The notes under the pieces are model-generated. The model worked only from the letters and a program-made list of their open reading frames with translations, was not told the DNA's origin and ran no database searches. From Dasypus novemcinctus (lineage: Eukaryota; Chordata; Mammalia; Cingulata; Dasypodidae), in contig NC_080682.1 in the NCBI RefSeq assembly GCF_030445035.2, positions 34,764,770 through 34,828,769 on the forward strand: a DNA stretch of 64,000 nt. The letters are read 5' to 3'. The stretch's first letter is position 1. Each line of letters opens with the position of its first letter. Shown piece after piece: positions 61,301 through 64,000 of the stretch. Both the position numbers and the translations under genes were made by a program.

Positions 61301-61526
61301 GGAAATAAAATTGGACTGAATATATTTCTAAATAACAATTTCCAATGACCCTTTCTGAGAAAGGACTTTGATGTTGCATGAAATAAATTAAAGAGGATCT
61401 ATCAGAATGACACTAATGACTTTAATTTGTAAATGCTAAAAAATAAAGGTGATCAGTTTATAAAACACTCTAGTAGGATTGCCTTTCATTTCTGTAGCCA
61501 AAAGCATTATTAATAGAACTTATGGG

Positions 61527-61643
61527 AGGGGAGCTGGTTTTGCTCAGTGGTTGAGCATCATCTCTTCACATACGATGCCCCTGGTTCATTCCCTAGCCCC
61601 GGTACCACAAAATAAATAAAAGAGAGAAAGAGAGAGAGAGATT
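61527..61643 (+). mobile_element. Short DAS-type tRNA SINE
   Basis: tRNA-like head with A box ttgctcagtggttgag and B box ctggttcattccc, then ccccggtacc and an A-rich tail of AAATA and GAGA units. About 117 bp. Confidence 0.85.
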
Positions 61644-61840
61644 GAGAAGACACCTCTGGGAGACCACATCCAACTTACCCAACTTGAGTGTTCCATAATA
61701 TGATGTAACATTGCATCAATAAGAAGAATTGATTGTGCCTTAACAGAGGGCATCCTAAGTTATCATACACTGTGTGAAGACTGAGAATTGCATACAGGCA
61801 TAATATCTAAGGAGGTGCCATTTAAATAAAGGTATACTAG

Positions 61841-61843
<3 letters not shown>

Positions 61844-61888
<45 letters not shown>
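61844..61888. repeat. (AT)n microsatellite
   Basis: About 22 uninterrupted AT units, probably length-variable. 61889-63073 has no recognised repeat. A 107-codon plus-strand frame at 61981-62304 has no recognised domain and is not called. Confidence 0.95.
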
Positions 61889-61893
<5 letters not shown>

Positions 61894-63073
61894 AAATGTT
61901 TTGACAGATGACACTGAAATGTCTTGTTGAATGAATTAAGTATATTAAGACAATGTCCTGCTATATGAAATTAAAGCATCTTGAAGATGAAGCAAAACTT
62001 TCTACTTTATACAAACACATCATATGGTCTAGAAGAAGCCAAGAGGGTATCTGCTGCATGGGTATCTCAGAAAGCTGTTGTAAGAAAGAGTGAAGCTGAG
62101 TGGTCAATATCTGATGTAGATGTTTGTTTGTTGCCTGTTAGGCAACACTTTTCTGATACTAGAATTGCCCTTCTCCCTCTCTCAGCCCATGCAATTCAAT
62201 TAGTAGTATGCCAACCTAAGATCCCAGGAACAATTCATTGGTCTATGGAATTATTATTCAACAAAAAAAAAAAACAAATGGAAAACATTTTAATGAGTAG
62301 ATAAATCAAGACCAAGGATGTGAAAAGTATTTCCCTCATGGAACATTAGTAAATTTGGAGCTCTATCTGCCTTGCGTACTCAAGTCATAAAAGATGGGCT
62401 TCTTCCTAAAATAAGTAGAAGATGACAATTTCATATACAGGATGGTAGAAATGGATGAGATTTTACTTCTCCTTAGGGATTATTGAGTTGTATTTTCTTA
62501 GTTATATATTTATTTTTTTAATTTGCAGTGCTTTGTAACATAATTCAGATTAAAATTTTGTAAGCCTTTGATCTTTGTCAGGTTTAGAACATCATCGCAG
62601 ATATGCAAACATATGCCTGATCCTATTTGTAAAGACACCCCTTTATTTAATGAATGCTTTAACAAATATTTTGCAGTTGATGTTATATGTGATATTTCTT
62701 CAGCACCAAGAACTAGATTTCAAATTATTCATTTAGCTACCTCTAAATACAGACATTCTTAACCCAGCTCATTCCAGAAGTACAGAAGCTAAAGGAATTA
62801 ACTAGAATATTACAGAAGTTAAGAAAAAAGCATGTTGGAAAAACTAAAATATTCATACTAATGATATCTCTTACTTTGCTTCTTGGGGATAATTGGAACT
62901 TGAAAAGTATAGTCAAGTACAAGTGTTAACTCCTGCTGGGAAAATATTCCCTTTATTTGGTTAGAAGAAAATGAAAGAAATATGAAATTAAAGGATTTAA
63001 GTGGCATTTGGTACCTCCTAATTGCAAACATTCCCACAGATATTTGGATTCATAAGGTTGTTTTAGAATGGAG

Positions 63074-63188
63074 GAGGAAAGCAGATGTAGCTCAAGTGGT
63101 TGAGCACCTGCCTCCCACGTATCAGGTCCCAGGCTATATCCCTGGTACCTCCTGAAAACAAACAAACAAATGAAAAAAAAAAAACCCA
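63074..63188 (+). mobile_element. Short DAS-type tRNA SINE
   Basis: A box tagctcaagtggttgagc, degenerate B box aggctatatccc, then ctggtacctcc and a CAAA/A tail to 63188. Confidence 0.85.
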
Positions 63189-63264
63189 ACTCTAATTGAG
63201 GAACATGTACATGTCCTGGGTTCAAACCCTGGTATCCCCCCCACACTCAAAAAAAAAACAACAA
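63189..63264 (+). mobile_element. Second, head-less tRNA SINE piece
   Basis: Contains a good B box (gggttcaaaccc) at 63219-63230 and a second A tail at 63249-63263, but no A box. It is probably a 5'-truncated SINE next to, or formed with, the copy at 63074. Confidence 0.6.
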
Positions 63265-63284
63265 TGAAGTATCTAAAAAGACAA

Positions 63285-63900
63285 AGGACCTAACCTCTGG
63301 TTTATTGGGCTTACCCCAGCCAGCTAACAGGGAGGTGAAGAAGGTCAACTACCACACCAGGGAGCTAAGAGTGCCTACAACTGCAAGCAGGAGAATTGCT
63401 CCATCATCCATATGGAATCTAAGCCGCCTCTTGATATGGAGGTGGAATGGACATAACCATCCCAGGGTCCACAGGATGGAGGAATAGAGTATGGATTAGA
63501 GTGGATTTGCTGATATTCTACTATGGAACTATTTGATTAGTTATGGAAGAAATTGTAGCATCGATATGAAGAAAGTGGTCACAGTAGCTGCTAAGGGTTG
63601 GGAGAGGAAAGAATATATATGATATGGGAGCATTTTCAGGACTTGGAGTTTCCTGGGTGGTACTGCAGGGACAGTTCCTGGACATTGTATGTCCTGCCAT
63701 GGCCCACTGGGTGGACTGGGGGAAAGTGTAAACTACAATGTCAACCATTATCCATGTGGCGCAGCAGTGCTCCAAAATGTACTCACCAAATGTAGTGAAT
63801 GTACCATGATGATGAAAGAGGTTATTGATATGGGAAGAGTGGGGTGAGGGATATATGGGGAGCTCATATTTTTTGACTGTAACATTAAAATAAATAAAGA
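63285..63900 (+). mobile_element. L1-type 3' UTR retroposon, 5'-truncated
   Basis: Closely parallels 7745-8540: 'cagctaacagggaggtgaag' at 63321, 'catcccagggtccacagg' at 63458, 'ttgctgatattctactat' at 63507, 'caaaatgtactcacc' at 63772, and a 'gactgtaacattaaa' end with A tail near 63900. Frames of 60-84 codons over it are not genes. The last 100 bp of the window are unassigned. Confidence 0.85.
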
Positions 63901-64000
63901 CAAAGGATACTTAAATTAACTATAGATTTAGCTTCTTTCTATTATCAGCCTTAAAATCATCTCATTATTGGGTAGCCTTTTCTCAGAAATAAACTAATAC

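Noticed and set aside
61981..62304. 107-codon frame after the (AT)n tract
   Set aside because: No recognised motif, AT-rich surroundings, ends in poly-A-like codons.
63219..63230. tRNA gene suggested by a good B box
   Set aside because: No A box at the right distance and no acceptor stem; it is a truncated tRNA-derived SINE.

Overview
This window is nuclear DNA from a placental mammal. It is very probably a xenarthran of the armadillo lineage, Dasypus type. The main evidence is two 400-bp tRNA-derived SINEs (40739-41132 and 30104-30524) that match the armadillo DAS-III structure as I know it. Several shorter DAS-like tRNA SINEs and lineage-style L1 3' ends and MaLR-like LTRs occur alongside mammal-wide MIR, L2, HAL1 and L1M-like relics. 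The identification rests on recognising repeat families, not on a database search.

Gene content is low. There is one intact protein gene, an uninterrupted single-exon class II olfactory receptor of the OR4C group (41887-42816, + strand). About 10 kb away on the opposite strand lies a truncated OR4C-type relic (53035-53278). This is the usual texture of a mammalian olfactory-receptor cluster: isolated intronless receptors and dead copies in AT-rich, LINE-rich DNA. I see no other credible coding gene. The other open frames fall in LINE, SINE or LTR sequence or look fortuitous.

Layout. 1-1230 is L1 ORF2. 2930-5290 is antisense L1 with a solo LTR inside. 5628-8540 holds two L1-type 3' ends and unassigned sequence. 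10690-25500 is a dense retroelement stack. Its core is an antisense L1 running from a 5' end near 21745 to a 3' end near 12490. That L1 has an internal ORF2 deletion and carries at least four later insertions. Next to it are another L1 3' end broken by two LTRs and a further L1 fragment. 25915-28135 holds an MLT1-like LTR and a HAL1 copy. 29480-31915 is an L2 LINE holding a SINE-within-SINE nest. 32390-40580 is mostly unassigned DNA with MIRs, a retroposon 3' end and a GAT/GGT repeat. 40739-43305 is the olfactory receptor with its flanking SINE, MIR and L2. 44242-45970 holds paired SINEs and two LTRs. 47380-52440 is a sense L1 broken by a hAT-type MITE, an L1 3' end and an unidentified 1.5-kb segment. 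53035-57760 is the receptor relic and mostly unassigned DNA. 57760-61000 is a sense L1 with an LTR inside it. 61190-63900 holds microsatellites, SINEs and a last L1 3' end.

The genes do not form a pathway or operon. The informative content is the receptor pair and the insertion chronology, which several target-site duplications make readable. I found no convincing new biological system. The best leads are the modular, long 3' UTR shared by the L1 copies, the ORF2-deleted L1, and the unidentified insert at 50148-51690.
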